64,000 nt of DNA from Blastomussa wellsi (lineage: Eukaryota; Cnidaria; Anthozoa; Scleractinia; Plerogyridae). Position 1 is the stretch's first letter; each line of letters starts with the position of its first letter. The stretch spans positions 18,796,550-18,860,549 of the forward strand of contig OX393570.1 in assembly GCA_947652115.1 (NCBI GenBank). Reading direction: 5' to 3'. Positions 9,813 to 20,400 of the stretch are shown piece after piece. The notes below the pieces were generated by a model. It had not been told where the DNA came from. It worked only from the letters and a program-made list of their open reading frames with translations, and did not search any database. Made by a program: the position numbers and the translations under genes.

Positions 9813-11953
9813 GGGACTGTGCAATAATTATCTGGAGGGTGGGTTCAAAAATTAATAGGGGGGCCTGAACTTAAACCAAAGCGCAGGGTAGGGGGTAAGA
9901 TGTAATTTCTTAAACATTTGCAGGGGGGTTAGAAGTTAAACTGAGAGGTCTGATCTCAATCCATGGACTCAAGATAGTGTATATTACATGTAAGCTAATC
10001 AAAATCAATTTTTGGAATCTTTTAAGAAATATTAATATTAACAGGAGAATCAAGTAACACCCAGTGCATTTAGAGCAATGAAATGGACTGTAAGTTATGT
10101 TGATGAGAAACCAACCTTGGTTCGTACTTTTGACCAGTCCTTTGTAACAGTGCGACCGAAACATAAGGAGCTATTGGGATCATCAGGAGCAGTGTGGGCA
10201 TCCGAACAGATACGTCTGGTGGAAGAATTTCCCACTGTCTTTTGTGTTCCAACTTCGCTGCATCCGAGCTTGAGTACATTTTTACTAAGAGTCCAACACC
10301 ATTGTTTTCTGTATCATTTTTGCACAGAATATACAAATGGCGATATTCTCACACAAGAATTGCCTTATGAAGAGGAAAGGAAGACCACTCTACACAATGG
10401 ACTAAGTGCTGCAGTAGAAGACTTTCAAGTCAGCCTTAATGACATTCCTCCATCACAGAAAGAAAGCATTTCATCTATCTATCAACAAGTAGAAGATCTC
10501 AAAAAGAAACTGGAGACATACGCCAATGTCTTAGAATTGACAGACAAAGGTCCTGGAGCAGGTTTCCATAATATAGAAGTCCAGGACTTGTTCCTTCTGG
10601 TGTGTCAGTTGCTTGAATCAGACCATCGTATTCGTTTGCATAGGGCGCCGCATGACTCGGCGCAGAACGAGGCAGAACGCACTAATGCTGCAATTGGAGA
10701 AGCTCTTACGACAGGAAGTCCGGTCGCCCCACCCAATGACCCTTTTCATGGGCTTCCTACTGCAGAATTGGAAAAAATGTGCTTGAAAGACACAGAACAA
10801 CACTGCATTGCCGGGGAGGAAGCAAATACTTGGTCAATGGCCAACCAAATTGCACAGCGCATTCATGACGAATCGGGTCCTGGAAAGAATGACTTCCTGA
10901 TCTCCCTTGCCAGCTACCATCCGGAAAGTCAAATCCTGCTTCATCTCTCGAAGTACCTTCTTAAATGGAGGAAGGCTTCTCCACAGCAACGACACAAAAT
11001 ATGCGGGAACGGAGCTTTTTCAAAGCTTCAAAAGATGAAAGATGCCCATGTGAAGCAAGGACAATACTACCTTGAGTACTTGAAGTTTTCATGTGACCCA
11101 ACCTGCGATGAATGCGAGGAAGAAGGTTGGACAGGTGGCATTCCCATTACACGATCTCCATTGCCAGCCCTTGATCCGTCCTCGCCAGGAAAGTATCTCC
11201 CAGTTGATGAACCTCGTTTGGCTCCAAGCGAGGTTGACAGTATCCTTCCCAGTGTACAAGTGAAGAAGATGTTTGTTGAAAAGGAAGTGACCTCTTCTGA
11301 TAACCAGGCCATACGGCAAGCATGCTTAAAGCTTAACATCGACGAAAGTTCTTGCAGAAGATATCTTCAGCACCTTGAATTCTTGGCTCTAAAAGCAGAC
11401 AAAAGAAATCTGGAAAGAAACACCATTCCAGAAGATATTTGTTGGGAGAGCAGAGACGATGTTGAAAGACTGACTAACAAGCAACTTCGGCTCTATCTAA
11501 GGCAAGAAGGTCTAATGGTATCTGGAAACAAGGCACAATTAGTTGAGCGAATACTTAAGCATGCAGATGGTTCTGTAGCAAGAACATTTGATGAAGACAT
11601 CGAAGATGATGATGAAAACATGCCCTCCAGTTCTCATGATGATACCTCAAGTGATTCTGAGGAGGAGTCAACCGAGTATGAAGGTGGTTCATCAGGCGAC
11701 GATTATGTGGAGCGCAGCTTCCAAGTTTTATGTATTGATGATGCAGACATACCAGAAGTAGTGTAAAGGTAAAGAGGGATGTAGGGAGGATCGGAGGTTG
11801 GGGAGGGGGGGTTGAAAGTAATCTCCTCTCTAGACGGGGGTGGACAAGAAGTTATTTTAACTTTAATTCATGGGGGGTGCAACTTTCTTTTAAGGCCTAC
11901 TTTGCTAATTTTAGAACCCCCCTCCCCCCTCCAGATAATTATTGCACAGTCCC
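9813..11953. mobile_element. TIR-bounded DNA transposon with DDE/SAP ORF
   Basis: The 27-bp perfect terminal inverted repeats (9813-9839 and 11927-11953) begin GGGACTGTGCAATAATTATC and are flanked by TTA on each side (9810-9812, 11954-11956), consistent with a 3-bp target duplication. The 2,141-bp element holds one plus-strand ORF (10078-11766). TWA duplications are typical of PIF/Harbinger and 3-bp duplications of CMC, but the ORF does not look like either, so the superfamily is left open. The right end recurs at 17652-17678 through the tandem duplication. Confidence 0.8.
10078..11766 (+). CDS. Transposase-like protein, integrase-type C-terminal half plus SAP domain
   Basis: A 562-codon intronless ORF centred in the TIR-bounded element. 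Residues about 155-206 carry DKGPGAG and, further on, HDSAQNEAERTN, which resemble the second Asp and the final Glu regions of DDE integrase-like transposases. A Cys cluster (CDPTCDEC) is near residue 341. A SAP domain (LTNKQLRLYLRQEGL, then NKAQLVERIL) spans about 463-498, and the tail after 515 is highly acidic. The first catalytic Asp would be expected upstream and is not seen, so the ORF may be truncated or have an upstream exon. I recall uncharacterised cnidarian proteins with the same NEAERTN motif, but transposase function is inference. Confidence 0.65.
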   Translation: MKWTVSYVDEKPTLVRTFDQSFVTVRPKHKELLGSSGAVWASEQIRLVEEFPTVFCVPTSLHPSLSTFLLRVQHHCFLYHFCTEYTNGDILTQELPYEEERKTTLHNGLSAAVEDFQVSLNDIPPSQKESISSIYQQVEDLKKKLETYANVLELTDKGPGAGFHNIEVQDLFLLVCQLLESDHRIRLHRAPHDSAQNEAERTNAAIGEALTTGSPVAPPNDPFHGLPTAELEKMCLKDTEQHCIAGEEANTWSMANQIAQRIHDESGPGKNDFLISLASYHPESQILLHLSKYLLKWRKASPQQRHKICGNGAFSKLQKMKDAHVKQGQYYLEYLKFSCDPTCDECEEEGWTGGIPITRSPLPALDPSSPGKYLPVDEPRLAPSEVDSILPSVQVKKMFVEKEVTSSDNQAIRQACLKLNIDESSCRRYLQHLEFLALKADKRNLERNTIPEDICWESRDDVERLTNKQLRLYLRQEGLMVSGNKAQLVERILKHADGSVARTFDEDIEDDDENMPSSSHDDTSSDSEEESTEYEGGSSGDDYVERSFQVLCIDDADIPEVV

Positions 11954-12976
11954 TTAGTCAATCCCAACTGTACGGTCAGCCTTTCTGTATTCAGTTCTTT
12001 TAAACCCACGAGCTGATTCTCAAGAAAAACTTTAGCCTGCGAACAGGCTCTCCAGTTGGGAAAATTTGAGGAAACGGCTCGCTGGCAGCCTGTTCGCAGG
12101 CTTGGAAAACTTCCCTTGGCGGACGTCTCGGAAAACAGATTTCCGCTAGAAACAGACTTCCGCTCGACAAAAATAACGTTTGCGTCCTACCAGGAGCCAC
12201 ACTCTCAGTCTCTTATTTTCTCTTGGTATTATACCTCATCCGCACGTTAACCTATCGATGCTTCCGTATTTGCTCAACCGCATCATTGTTGAAATCCTCG
12301 GTCGAAGATCTCTAAAGGCTTCTGTTGCAAAATGGTTACCCTCAGGACATTATAAAAGGTCTTTTCAAGAAATGGAAAAGAGCTTTTCGCGTAAAAGTCA
12401 TTCTCTTATTTCATGACTTCACGATTTCCTGGCTATCGCTATGAAGAGCGCAGAGAGCGACACCTGGTCAAATTTGCACAAATGTTGACGCGCAAAGCAT
12501 AATATGTTAAAGTACGGCTGACATTTACCTGAAAGAATATGTTGAGCGCCAGTGCAGTCAATGCTGGAATTTCCATGTACGGTCTTGGGATTTCCAATAC
12601 TTGCAGACACTTAACTTCCAGGTTTAATTACAGTCACCGCTAACACTATCAAGACTTTCCTAACAAGTGGCATTTTCTAGTCTGTGGTTTTAGTCAGTAA
12701 ACACAGACTAATGGAGGTCAGCCTGCATAGCAAGCGTTCCAACAGAGTACACAATCTACTTGCATAGAATCTGCATCTCACAATCGTATACACTCTATGG
12801 AAAAAATAAACTAAAAAAATCGAAACTACGCTGTCCAGACAGCGTTCGCTAGTTAACAGGTGATCACCCGGTGCACCCCAATCAACAAAGATTCCAGGTA
12901 GTAGCCTAGTTCCTAGGCCTCAATTTTCGTCGCGGTCAACCCGTTTGCCGTGAAAGTCGGGGATAAAGCCTTGCTG
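11954..12976. other. Gene-free stretch with a 69-bp hairpin element
   Basis: 12034-12102 is bounded by AGCCTGCGAACAGGCT and AGCCTGTTCGCAGGCT, which are inverted; the same core recurs near 31700 and 56500. The rest (12103-12976) has only short ORFs without family features. The copy in the duplication is 17679-18701. Confidence 0.5.
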
Positions 12977-13275
12977 CATTCTCGTCCCCAGAGCCACTTG
13001 CCCCTCTTAGCTGGCTGGGCCTGTGCACGAGGAAGAAGTGGCTCTGGGGACACATGATTTGATTCGCTGAAATCAAACAAAGGGAATCCAATCCCCAATC
13101 CAATCACATCAGCCATTTTAAACCTGCTAACGCAAAGGGATTTTAAAACGGCTGATGTGAATGGACTCCCTTTGTTTGATTTCAGCAAATCAAATCATGT
13201 GTCCCCAGAGCCACTTGTTCCTCGTGCACAGACCCAGCCGGCGAAGACGGACAAGCGGCTCTGGGGACGAGAATG
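12977..13275. mobile_element. Double-hairpin foldback MITE with 9-bp TSD
   Basis: The ends are CATTCTCGTCCCCAGAGCC and its exact complement, flanked by the direct repeat GCCTTGCTG (12968-12976 and 13276-13284). Each arm is itself a hairpin (CCCCAGAGCCACTT against AAGTGGCTCTGGGG on the left), and the two arms pair with each other through AATCAAACAAAGGGA. A 9-bp duplication fits the Mutator-like range. A related element is at 39033-39352; the duplicated copy is 18702-19000. Confidence 0.8.
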
Positions 13276-13684
13276 GCCTTGCTGGAGCTAGGAAAGCATT
13301 AACCCACCCCTCCCCCCCCACCCCCACACACCTCATTGCAGGACAGGATGAGACAGAAGTGAAGAGGTGACCTAGCCTCCTACGCAGACGTGAAAACTGC
13401 AAAGGACCGTGAACGATAATGCTGCTAGTTTACGTAGGATCTGCAAGAGACCTAATCAGCCAAAAATAAACTGTAACACAAGCAAATCACTGCAAGGCTG
13501 ATACTACGTGAAAAAGTTGACTTTGCGAGACAACAACTCGATAGTGATTTGCTTGATTTGCTTGTGTTACCTCCTACGCAGGCGTTATTAGCGGATTGCG
13601 TTACCACTTGTCCAGAGGTTCCCTGTGCCGTCAAGCTTTATACGTCTACACCAGCCCTGTGTTGACTGATTTTTAGCTGTTAAC
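13276..13684 (+). promoter_or_regulatory. Upstream region of SLC7 copy A exon 1
   Basis: It includes an inverted repeat (GTAACACAAGCAAATCACT at 13473-13491 against AGTGATTTGC...CTTGTGTTAC ending at 13570) and two direct copies of CCTCCTACGCAG. No TATA box is obvious. The identical region lies upstream of copy B (19001-19409), so both copies have the same proximal promoter. Confidence 0.45.
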
Positions 13685-16246
13685 ATGATGGAGGCTGAGC
13701 AAGAACAACGTCAAACTATGCTCACGGATAACCAGGAAGATGCAGACGATGGCGAGTCACGGGCAAAGCCAATCTCTCTCAAACGATCCCTGGGAGTTCC
13801 AGGGGCGATTTCCTTTCTCATTGGCACTATGATCGGCTCAGGAATCTTCGCAACTCCAAAATGGGTTCTGATGTATGTGGGTTCCGCAGGAATGTCTCTA
13901 GTAATATGGGGCCTTTGTGGACTGATCGCTTTATTTAGTGCTCTTTGTTACTGTGAATTAGGAACGCTGATCCCTAAATCAGGCGCTGAATACCCCTACC
14001 TCCTGGAGGCGTACGGAGCCCTACCAGCGTTTCTATACACTTGGGTCTTTGTGTTGTTTGTGAGGCCGTCTAGCGTGATGATTCTTCTGGTGTTTGGCGC
14101 CTATATAATGGAGGCTTTCTTTCCGGGTTGTGGCGGTCGAGAAGACCTCATGCCGCTCGTAAAGATAATAGCAGCGGCAGCAGTGGGTACGTTTAAGTTT
14201 TAAAAAAGGTTTATTTTACTAAAAAATCACTACGACATAATATAAAACTTGTCAAAACCGTTGTAATCTCTTACAGTCACGCACAGTATCGCATGTCACG
14301 CAAGATCTCCCTTACCAGTGTCACAGCAGATTTGGTATGGACACCCCCTTCGCAGATTTGGACCCCCTGCCAACCTTTTTTTAAGCATTGATGATTGTAT
14401 GTATCATATTACACTCTTTTTTGTCCAATAACATTAAAACAGTTTCTGAACAAGAACGAATCGTCTGCACTCGCAGGCTACTCCAAATTGTTCGTAAAAA
14501 GATGTTTGGTGGGGGGTCAAAATCCACTTCAGTTATGGACTAGGGGGTCCCAATCTGCTAGGACACTGGCTAAGACCTGTGTTTGAGCCGTGTGATAGAC
14601 AACGTTAATGTACATTGTGTAATAGATATCTATGAGATTCTCCAGGAGCCTGGACTCTCCCAACCACCGAAACAACTGCAACCACCTGTTTCCTGTCAGT
14701 GTATATATCTACGAGAATCTCGCGGCCACTGCAACCTTCTATCCCCCTGCCCATGTGTTTATCTGAGACTCTCTCAACCACTGCAACCACCTATATCTCC
14801 TTGCCAGTGGCTAGACCTTAACAAGCAACTCCCTGCTTTTTCGCTATGTGTAAACCATATTTTGCTGAAATGAATCTTGAAATCTTTAGGTATAATCGTG
14901 TTCATTAACTGTGCCAGTGTGAAGTGGGCCACAAGAATGCAGGTTGTCTTCACCGCTGCCAAGATGATTGCCATTGTGATGTTGATAGTCACAGGGCTGG
15001 TACGTCTGGTACAAGGTAAAAGAGCCCATGCCACCCTTGACCAGCGTTCCATAAGCTATGCATAATTAATGAGCATCTGAATTCAGGAGCAGCCTGTGAT
15101 TTCTTCGCTCCCAACCAGCTGGCACCAAGTCAGCCGAGAGCAAAGAGAGACGGCTGTATTTGCGCGCTAACTTTTAAGAACGGGAAACATCCAAATTCTG
15201 TCCCGCAAGGGTAATATGAGGCTGTTTTCTTAGCTTGTATTGCTAATCAAATAAGTTTGACTTTGAGAAAGAAACGAAGTGCAATGGAAATTTGAGTGTG
15301 TTGACTTTTAGTCGAAGATTGTTCTAGGCAGAAGATTGTGTTCACCAAGTTTGAAGTATGTAGCTGGGATAGAAGATGCTCAGTTAATATTTAATTTTCC
15401 ATACATTTGTCTGTAAATTTGGGTGGGTTCATAGGGTTTACGGGAACAAACTATGGACAGATGTATGGGAAATTAAAAATTTCACTGAGCATCTTCTGTC
15501 CCAGCTATATCCTTCAAACTTGGTGAATACAATCTTTTGCCTAGTATTTTAATGTTGCAATTCATAAATTGTGCAAACTTTGATTTTTAAAAAATGTTAT
15601 TTCCCATCACATTCCCATACAAATATACTGTAATTTCTGACGGCTTTGCACACCCGTCAAGATGGCGTCTAAAACCATGATAAAGCCTATTGGAACAATA
15701 GCTAGTCTTCCCACCTCTTATTCTGGGCTTTAAATGCCAACATACATAGATAACACACAAACTTCCCAAGCAGAAAGAGCTTTCCAACGTGAAAGCAGAT
15801 TACAAGTTGAACAAAAGGTTTTTTCCTGAAAGGTTTTTTAGAATTGTTTTAAGCAATATTTTATTTCAGATATTTGTAAACTGTGAAATACTCTTATGAT
15901 TCATTGGCCAATCTGCAAAGCAGAATTTATCGACGGTAACATATTTTCCATGCTTAACACACCAGAGGATAATTCCCATGCTTTCCAATTATTACCTGTT
16001 TTCATCACTGCTTTTTGCTGTTGTTATTGTTTGTTTTTAGTTTTCTTTGTAATTACCGCCATCGTGGATTCACAAATAATGCTTTTTAAGAAAGTCCTGT
16101 CAACGATAATACAGTATAGAACTTGTCATCTTTTTGTGTTTGCCAGGACACACTTCTTCACTAGCAAATGGATTTGCCGGAACCAGTATGAACATTGGTC
16201 TACTCGCGTACGCATTTTACAATGGACTGTTTCCATACGATGGATG
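13685..16246 (+). CDS. SLC7 light-chain gene, duplicated 5' exons 1-3 (copy A)
   Basis: Exons 13685-14186, 14890-15015 and 16147-16246 are the same as exons 1-3 of the full gene at 19410-27643, 5,725 bp downstream. They encode the cytosolic N-terminus and roughly the first five membrane segments, including GSGIF in TM1 and the CGGRED loop. Copy A is followed directly by copy B, so it has no exons 4-10 of its own. Exon 3 ends in phase 2 and could splice to exon 4 at 22619, giving the identical protein from an upstream promoter; splicing 3A to 2B would shift frame. It could be an alternative first-exon set, a dead partial copy or an assembly artefact. Confidence 0.75.
15324..15544. mobile_element. 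Foldback MITE in SLC7 intron 2
   Basis: The arm CTAGGCAGAAGATTGTGTTC pairs with an arm ending GAATACAATCTTTTGCCTAG, and the pairing continues through CACCAAGTTTGAAG and GCTGGGA.AGAAGATGCTCAGT. The centre is short and itself partly palindromic (CATACATTTGTCTG against CAGATGTATG). The duplicated copy is 21049-21269. Confidence 0.7.
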
Positions 16247-16636
16247 GTAGGTAGTAAGTTCTACTCATCCACATGCCAAAGGTCAAGAAACCAACTAAAA
16301 TAACTAGAGACTATGCTGCGTTTTAATATCAGCTCATGCTGTAATGACTTTGATCATAGAGTCCCGTCTTTGAGTTGTCGTTTTTTTTTCTCTCTCCTGA
16401 CTTGCTCAAAAGAGTCTGAAACTCTTCGTGATTTTTCCTGGTCCAACAATTTATGTTTCATTTTTGCTGCCAAGCCGTGATGCAAAATTCAAGAAATGTG
16501 CAGATCATGTGAGTTTTTCCTTGTTTTTGTTTTCTTTTTTTCTGATGAGCTAAAAATAAACTGATAAGAGTTCTATTCTACTCTGTGCACATCATCCCGT
16601 GGCAAGCAGCACCTCATTGAAGTGGCAATACCGTTG

Positions 16637-17491
16637 AGCTACCATCCGGAAAGTCAAATCCTGCTTCATCTCTCGAAGTACCTTCTTAAATGGAGGAAGG
16701 CTTCTCCACAGCAACGACACAAAATATGCGGGAACGGAGCTTTTTCAAAGCTTCAAAAGATGAAAGATGCCCATGTGAAGCAAGGACAATACTACCTTGA
16801 GTACTTGAAGTTTTCATGTGACCCAACCTGCGATGAATGCGAGGAAGAAGGTTGGACAGGTGGCATTCCCATTACACGATCTCCATTGCCAGCCCTTGAT
16901 CCGTCCTCGCCAGGAAAGTATCTCCCAGTTGATGAACCTCGTTTGGCTCCAAGCGAGGTTGACAGTATCCTTCCCAGTGTACAAGTGAAGAAGATGTTTG
17001 TTGAAAAGGAAGTGACCTCTTCTGATAACCAGGCCATACGGCAAGCATGCTTAAAGCTTAACATCGACGAAAGTTCTTGCAGAAGATATCTTCAGCACCT
17101 TGAATTCTTGGCTCTAAAAGCAGACAAAAGAAATCTGGAAAGAAACACCATTCCAGAAGATATTTGTTGGGAGAGCAGAGACGATGTTGAAAGACTGACT
17201 AACAAGCAACTTCGGCTCTATCTAAGGCAAGAAGGTCTAATGGTATCTGGAAACAAGGCACAATTAGTTGAGCGAATACTTAAGCATGCAGATGGTTCTG
17301 TAGCAAGAACATTTGATGAAGACATCGAAGATGATGATGAAAACATGCCCTCCAGTTCTCATGATGATACCTCAAGTGATTCTGAGGAGGAGTCAACCGA
17401 GTATGAAGGTGGTTCATCAGGCGACGATTATGTGGAGCGCAGCTTCCAAGTTTTATGTATTGATGATGCAGACATACCAGAAGTAGTGTAA
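16637..17491 (+). pseudogene. 5'-truncated copy of the transposase-like ORF
   Basis: This is the C-terminal 284 residues of the ORF at 10078-11766, starting at the duplication breakpoint (SYHPESQ). Six chance codons from intron sequence, starting with an ATG at 16622, are joined in frame. It keeps the Cys cluster, SAP domain and acidic tail but lacks the DDE-like region, the left TIR and the 5' sequence, so it cannot be an autonomous copy. The right TIR is at 17652-17678. Confidence 0.8.
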
Positions 17492-20400
17492 AGGTAAAGA
17501 GGGATGTAGGGAGGATCGGAGGTTGGGGAGGGGGGGTTGAAAGTAATCTCCTCTCTAGACGGGGGTGGACAAGAAGTTATTTTAACTTTAATTCATGGGG
17601 GGTGCAACTTTCTTTTAAGGCCTACTTTGCTAATTTTAGAACCCCCCTCCCCCCTCCAGATAATTATTGCACAGTCCCTTAGTCAATCCCAACTGTACGG
17701 TCAGCCTTTCTGTATTCAGTTCTTTTAAACCCACGAGCTGATTCTCAAGAAAAACTTTAGCCTGCGAACAGGCTCTCCAGTTGGGAAAATTTGAGGAAAC
17801 GGCTCGCTGGCAGCCTGTTCGCAGGCTTGGAAAACTTCCCTTGGCGGACGTCTCGGAAAACAGATTTCCGCTAGAAACAGACTTCCGCTCGACAAAAATA
17901 ACGTTTGCGTCCTACCAGGAGCCACACTCTCAGTCTCTTATTTTCTCTTGGTATTATACCTCATCCGCACGTTAACCTATCGATGCTTCCGTATTTGCTC
18001 AACCGCATCATTGTTGAAATCCTCGGTCGAAGATCTCTAAAGGCTTCTGTTGCAAAATGGTTACCCTCAGGACATTATAAAAGGTCTTTTCAAGAAATGG
18101 AAAAGAGCTTTTCGCGTAAAAGTCATTCTCTTATTTCATGACTTCACGATTTCCTGGCTATCGCTATGAAGAGCGCAGAGAGCGACACCTGGTCAAATTT
18201 GCACAAATGTTGACGCGCAAAGCATAATATATTAAAGTACGGCTGACATTTACCTGAAAGAATATGTTGAGCGCCAGTGCAGTCAATGCTGGAATTTCCA
18301 TGTACGGTCTTGGGATTTCCAATACTTGCAGACACTTAACTTCCAGGTTTAATTACAGTCACCGCTAACACTATCAAGACTTTCCTAACAAGTGGCATTT
18401 TCTAGTCTGTGGTTTTAGTCAGTAAACACAGACTAATGGAGGTCAGCCTGCATAGCAAGCGTTCCAACAGAGTACACAATCTACTTGCATAGAATCTGCA
18501 TCTCACAATCGTATACACTCTATGGAAAAAATAAACTAAAAAAATCGAAACTACGCTGTCCAGACAGCGTTCGCTAGTTAACAGGTGATCACCCGGTGCA
18601 CCCCAATCAACAAAGATTCCAGGTAGTAGCCTAGTTCCTAGGCCTCAATTTTCGTCGCGGTCAACCCGTTTGCCGTGAAAGTCGGGGATAAAGCCTTGCT
18701 GCATTCTCGTCCCCAGAGCCACTTGCCCCTCTTAGCTGGCTGGGCCTGTGCACGAGGAAGAAGTGGCTCTGGGGACACATGATTTGATTCGCTGAAATCA
18801 AACAAAGGGAATCCAATCCCCAATCCAATCACATCAGCCATTTTAAACCTGCTAACGCAAAGGGATTTTAAAACGGCTGATGTGAATGGACTCCCTTTGT
18901 TTGATTTCAGCAAATCAAATCATGTGTCCCCAGAGCCACTTGTTCCTCGTGCACAGACCCAGCCGGCGAAGACGGACAAGCGGCTCTGGGGACGAGAATG
19001 GCCTTGCTGGAGCTAGGAAAGCATTAACCCACCCCTCCCCCCCCACCCCCACACACCTCATTGCAGGACAGGATGAGACAGAAGTGAAGAGGTGACCTAG
19101 CCTCCTACGCAGACGTGAAAACTGCAAAGGACCGTGAACGATAATGCTGCTAGTTTACGTAGGATCTGCAAGAGACCTAATCAGCCAAAAATAAACTGTA
19201 ACACAAGCAAATCACTGCAAGGCTGATACTACGTGAAAAAGTTGACTTTGCGAGACAACAACTCGATAGTGATTTGCTTGATTTGCTTGTGTTACCTCCT
19301 ACGCAGGCGTTATTAGCGGATTGCGTTACCACTTGTCCAGAGGTTCCCTGTGCCGTCAAGCTTTATACGTCTACACCAGCCCTGTGTTGACTGATTTTTA
19401 GCTGTTAACATGATGGAGGCTGAGCAAGAACAACGTCAAACTATGCTCACGGATAACCAGGAAGATGCAGACGATGGCGAGTCACGGGCAAAGCCAATCT
19501 CTCTCAAACGATCCCTGGGAGTTCCAGGGGCGATTTCCTTTCTCATTGGCACTATGATCGGCTCAGGAATCTTCGCAACTCCAAAATGGGTTCTGATGTA
19601 TGTGGGTTCCGCAGGAATGTCTCTAGTAATATGGGGCCTTTGTGGACTGATCGCTTTATTTAGTGCTCTTTGTTACTGTGAATTAGGAACGCTGATCCCT
19701 AAATCAGGCGCTGAATACCCCTACCTCCTGGAGGCGTACGGAGCCCTACCAGCGTTTCTATACACTTGGGTCTTTGTGTTGTTTGTGAGGCCGTCTAGCG
19801 TGATGATTCTTCTGGTGTTTGGCGCCTATATAATGGAGGCTTTCTTTCCGGGTTGTGGCGGTCGAGAAGACCTCATGCCGCTCGTAAAGATAATAGCAGC
19901 GGCAGCAGTGGGTACGTTTAAGTTTTAAAAAAGGTTTATTTTACTAAAAAATCACTACGACATAATATAAAACTTGTCAAAACCGTTGTAATCTCTTACA
20001 GTCACGCACAGTATCGCATGTCACGCAAGATCTCCCTTACCAGTGTCACAGCAGATTTGGTATGGACACCCCCTTCGCAGATTTGGACCCCCTGCCAACC
20101 TTTTTTTAAGCATTGATGATTGTATGTATCATATTACACTCTTTTTTGTCCAATAACATTAAAACAGTTTCTGAACAAGAACGAATCGTCTGCACTCGCA
20201 GGCTACTCCAAATTGTTCGTAAAAAGATGTTTGGTGGGGGGTCAAAATCCACTTCAGTTATGGACTAGGGGGTCCCAATCTGCTAGGACACTGGCTAAGA
20301 CCTGTGTTTGAGCCGTGTGATAGACAACGTTAATGTACATTGTGTAATAGATATCTATGAGATTCTCCAGGAGCCTGGACTCTCCCAACCACCGAAACAA

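Larger units (their letters stand above)
10912..16636. repeat. Tandem duplication, copy A (5,725 bp)
   Basis: Copy A matches 16637-22361 essentially base for base at an offset of 5,725. By eye I found two differences: G12506 versus A18231, and C15204 versus T20929. The left breakpoint cuts the transposase ORF. All three junctions share the trinucleotide AGC (10912, 16637, 22362), so break placement is ambiguous by 3 bp. Contents: 3' part of the ORF, right TIR, several MITEs, and the SLC7 promoter with exons 1-3. Confidence 0.93.

Noticed and set aside
9064..9827. Several 70-105-codon ORFs upstream of the transposon
   Set aside because: They overlap on both strands, have no domain features and end in the tandem ATGTTACATTA repeats.
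13685..16246. A separate complete SLC7 gene in copy A
   Set aside because: Only exons 1-3 are present before copy B begins; there is no second set of exons 4-10.
15896..16303. 135-codon ORF (and its copy at 21621-22028)
   Set aside because: It is the wrong frame across SLC7 exon 3 and adjacent intron.
16622..16639. In-frame ATG making a 289-aa protein at the duplication junction
   Set aside because: The start comes from SLC7 intron sequence joined by chance to the truncated transposase frame; no promoter evidence.
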